Assembly: GCA_002299915.1 (NCBI GenBank)
Contig: DBOG01000017.1
Span: 1-26,270, forward strand
From: Proteobacteria bacterium UBA652
Lineage (GTDB): Bacteria; Pseudomonadota; Gammaproteobacteria; Nitrosococcales; Methylophagaceae
Direction: 5' to 3'
DNA: 26,270 bases
Shown: piece by piece, positions 24,970 through 26,270 of the stretch
Layout: each line of letters opens with the position of its first letter
How positions within the stretch are numbered: position 1 is the stretch's first letter
Position numbers and translations under genes: made by a program
The notes under the pieces: model-generated
Database searches by the model: none
What the model was told of the DNA's origin: nothing
Seen by the model: the letters and a program-made list of their open reading frames with translations, nothing else

Positions 24970-25046
24970 TGGTACGCCCGACAGGACTCGAACCTGTTAC
25001 CCACAGCTTAGAAGGCTGTTGCTCTATCCAGATGAGCTACGGGCGC
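24970..25046 (-). tRNA. tRNA-Arg (anticodon TCT)
   Basis: A 77-base cloverleaf with encoded CCA at 24970-24972. The acceptor stem GCGCCCG pairs with CGGGCGT (terminal G-U pair). The D arm has AGCTC...GAGC, the anticodon loop CTTCTAA gives TCT (reads AGA), and the T arm has GGTTCGAGTCC. It strongly resembles E. coli argU. It lies 42 bases downstream of tRNA-Pro and is probably co-transcribed with it. Confidence 0.97.
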
Positions 25047-25088
25047 ATTATGTGTTTAATTCTAACAGGAGAGGGAGAATTTAAGAAG

Positions 25089-25165
<77 letters not shown>

Positions 25166-25179
25166 ACATTTCAAAAAGT

Positions 25180-25185
25180 CTTATA
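25180..25185 (-). promoter_or_regulatory. Possible -10 box for the tRNA pair
   Basis: TATAAG on the minus strand would place a start about eight bases before the tRNA-Pro 5' end, a usual leader length for tRNA operons. No recognisable -35 lies 16-18 bases upstream, so this is weak. Confidence 0.3.
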
Positions 25186-25305
25186 TTGGGAAATCGACTT
25201 AAAGAAGCGAGCATGATACCGTTCTCACCCCCATCCGTCAATCAGATTAAATTATATTTTGCTGGAATACCGCTTCCATGCGATCATATTCATTTTTCAC
25301 CCCAT

Positions 25306-25310
25306 GGAAG
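25306..25310 (+). promoter_or_regulatory. Ribosome binding site deciding the folD start
   Basis: GGAAG five bases before ATG 25316-25318. It favours this start over the upstream in-frame TTG (25259) and ATG (25304), which would add residues not found in E. coli FolD. Confidence 0.6.
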
Positions 25311-25315
25311 CCATA

Positions 25316-26170
25316 ATGAGCGCACAAATCCTAGATGGTAAAGCCACTGCCGCCACACTTCGAAATGATATTCGCATCGCTGTTGAAAAACGGGTAAACG
25401 CGGGGAAAAGGCCGCCGGGTTTAGCCGTCGTTCTGATTGGTGCAGATCCCGCATCTCAAGTCTATGTCGGCAGTAAACGCCGCGGCTGCGAAGAAGTGGG
25501 GATTAAATCTATCTCACACGATTTACCATCCAACGCCACCCAAACCGAACTACTGACGCTGATTGACACCCTTAATGCCGACTATTCGATTGATGGTATT
25601 CTCGTTCAACTCCCCTTACCCGAGCATATTGATACCGAAGCGGTGATTGAACGCATCTTGCCTGATAAAGATGTCGATGGCTTCCATCCTTATAATATTG
25701 GTCGTCTTGCGCAACGTAATCCACAATTACGCCCCTGCACGCCAAAAGGTATCATGACTTTATTAGCCAAAACAGGGATTGATCTGCGCGGTCAAGAAGC
25801 CGTTGTAGTTGGTGCCTCTAATATTGTAGGTCGGCCTATGGCGCTAGAATTACTGTTGGCTACGTGCACAACAACAGTCTGTCACAGCCGAACACGCGAT
25901 CTAGAATTTCATGTCCGCCGGGCAGATATTCTTGTAGTGGCGGTTGGCAGGCCTGACTTTATTCCCGGTGACTGGATCAAGCCCGGTGCTATCGTTATTG
26001 ATGTCGGCATCAACCGCTTAGATACGGGGAAACTGGCTGGGGATGTTGATTTTGCAGGCGCAAAAGAGAAAGCGGCGTGGATCACGCCAGTTCCTGGTGG
26101 CGTTGGGCCGATGACGGTAGCGACATTGTTGGAAAACACCTTGTATGCGGCTGAAGCATTGCACGATTAG
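25316..26170 (+). CDS. folD: Bifunctional methylenetetrahydrofolate dehydrogenase / methenyltetrahydrofolate cyclohydrolase
   Basis: A 284-residue enzyme that interconverts 5,10-methylene-, 5,10-methenyl- and 10-formyl-tetrahydrofolate with NADP. With the chosen start MSAQILDGK, the catalytic Tyr50 and Lys54 fall in VYVGSKRRGCEEVG at the E. coli positions. DGILVQLPLP, DKDVDGFHPYNIGRL, RPCTPKGI, VVGASNIVGRPMALELL and the C-terminal TPVPGGVGPMTVATLLENT are conserved. Length matches E. coli (288). It is visibly more GC-rich than the polysaccharide genes (36 G/C in the 60 bases from 25441). It is divergent from the tRNA pair and convergent with a toxin gene 23 bases downstream. This is housekeeping one-carbon metabolism, unrelated to the glycan. 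Confidence 0.98.
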   Translation: MSAQILDGKATAATLRNDIRIAVEKRVNAGKRPPGLAVVLIGADPASQVYVGSKRRGCEEVGIKSISHDLPSNATQTELLTLIDTLNADYSIDGILVQLPLPEHIDTEAVIERILPDKDVDGFHPYNIGRLAQRNPQLRPCTPKGIMTLLAKTGIDLRGQEAVVVGASNIVGRPMALELLLATCTTTVCHSRTRDLEFHVRRADILVVAVGRPDFIPGDWIKPGAIVIDVGINRLDTGKLAGDVDFAGAKEKAAWITPVPGGVGPMTVATLLENTLYAAEALHD

Positions 26171-26193
26171 AGCAAAATCAGTCCTCAACATAA

Positions 26194-26270
26194 TCAGCTA
26201 TAGTGATACCGACACTGTACAACAATAATAGTCTGTTCTGTCACCTTATAAACAAGTCTATGCGCACGAT
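26194..26270 (-). CDS. yoeB: YoeB/Txe-family toxin, C-terminal end only (cut by window edge)
   Basis: A minus-strand frame entering from the right edge encodes 24 residues and then TGA (26194-26196). They read as AHRLVYKV, a short TEQTIIVV stretch, then QCRYHY and a final Ser. This matches the end of the YoeB/Txe/RelE-type mRNA interferases: HRLVY carries the equivalent of E. coli YoeB Arg65, and RYHY the equivalent of His83 and Tyr84, all catalytic. YoeB normally ends at that Tyr; here one serine is added. By family rule a YefM-like antitoxin gene should lie just upstream, outside the window to the right. The fragment is too short to separate YoeB from Txe or to confirm an intact gene. Confidence 0.8.
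   Translation of the reverse strand, partial: RAHRLVYKVTEQTIIVVQCRYHYS

Noticed and set aside
24970..25046. tRNA-Arg as an active island attachment site
   Set aside because: No integrase gene and no second copy of the tRNA 3' end could be seen in the window; kept only as a weak inference.
26171..26193. A bidirectional terminator between folD and the toxin gene
   Set aside because: The 23 bases contain no inverted repeat.

Overview
The window looks like a chromosomal segment of a gammaproteobacterium of moderate to low GC. The evidence is a P. aeruginosa-like set of nucleotide-sugar genes (wbpD, wbpE, wbpI, wbpM types), E. coli-like FolD and GlmS, and tandem tRNA-Pro/tRNA-Arg genes beside folD. 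I cannot name the genus. Most of the window is a surface-polysaccharide (O-antigen or capsule, Wzx/Wzy-dependent) locus.

Layout. A 212-base divergent promoter region (21554-21765) splits the locus. Leftward from it runs one long, tightly packed gene train: glmS, a TviB-type UDP-HexNAc dehydrogenase, wlbA, a GlpD-like FAD enzyme, wbpD, wbpE, a GT4 glycosyltransferase, an SDR epimerase-like gene, wzx, wzy, a second GT4, wbpI, a third GT4, a monotopic phosphoglycosyl transferase, manC and manB. Beyond manB, with a promoter-like sequence of their own, come two secreted-protein genes: a DUF1566/FN3/LamG protein and a PL14-like polysaccharide lyase-like protein. Both end in the same short cysteine-containing, dockerin-like tag. 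Rightward run wzz and wbpM. Three bases past wbpM lies a convergent tRNA-Arg, then tRNA-Pro, then folD on the plus strand. The right edge cuts the C-terminal end of a YoeB/Txe-type toxin gene on the minus strand.

How the genes fit together (inference). GlmS feeds glucosamine-6-phosphate toward UDP-GlcNAc. The dehydrogenase, WlbA, WbpE, WbpD and WbpI together match the established route from UDP-GlcNAc to UDP-ManNAc(3NAc)A, a di-N-acetylated mannuronic acid. ManC and ManB make GDP-mannose. WbpM makes the 4-keto-6-deoxy-HexNAc intermediate that leads to QuiNAc/FucNAc-type sugars, and the small SDR is a candidate partner. One phosphoglycosyl transferase plus three glycosyltransferases suggest a repeat unit of about four sugars, flipped by Wzx, polymerised by Wzy and length-controlled by Wzz. 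No tyrosine kinase, Wza or Kps export genes are seen, which favours an O-antigen-like product. The lyase-like gene beside a predicted uronate-containing glycan suggests a glycan-processing role.

No stretch longer than 300 bases lacks a gene. No CRISPR array, insertion sequence, integrase or JUMPstart/ops element was recognised.
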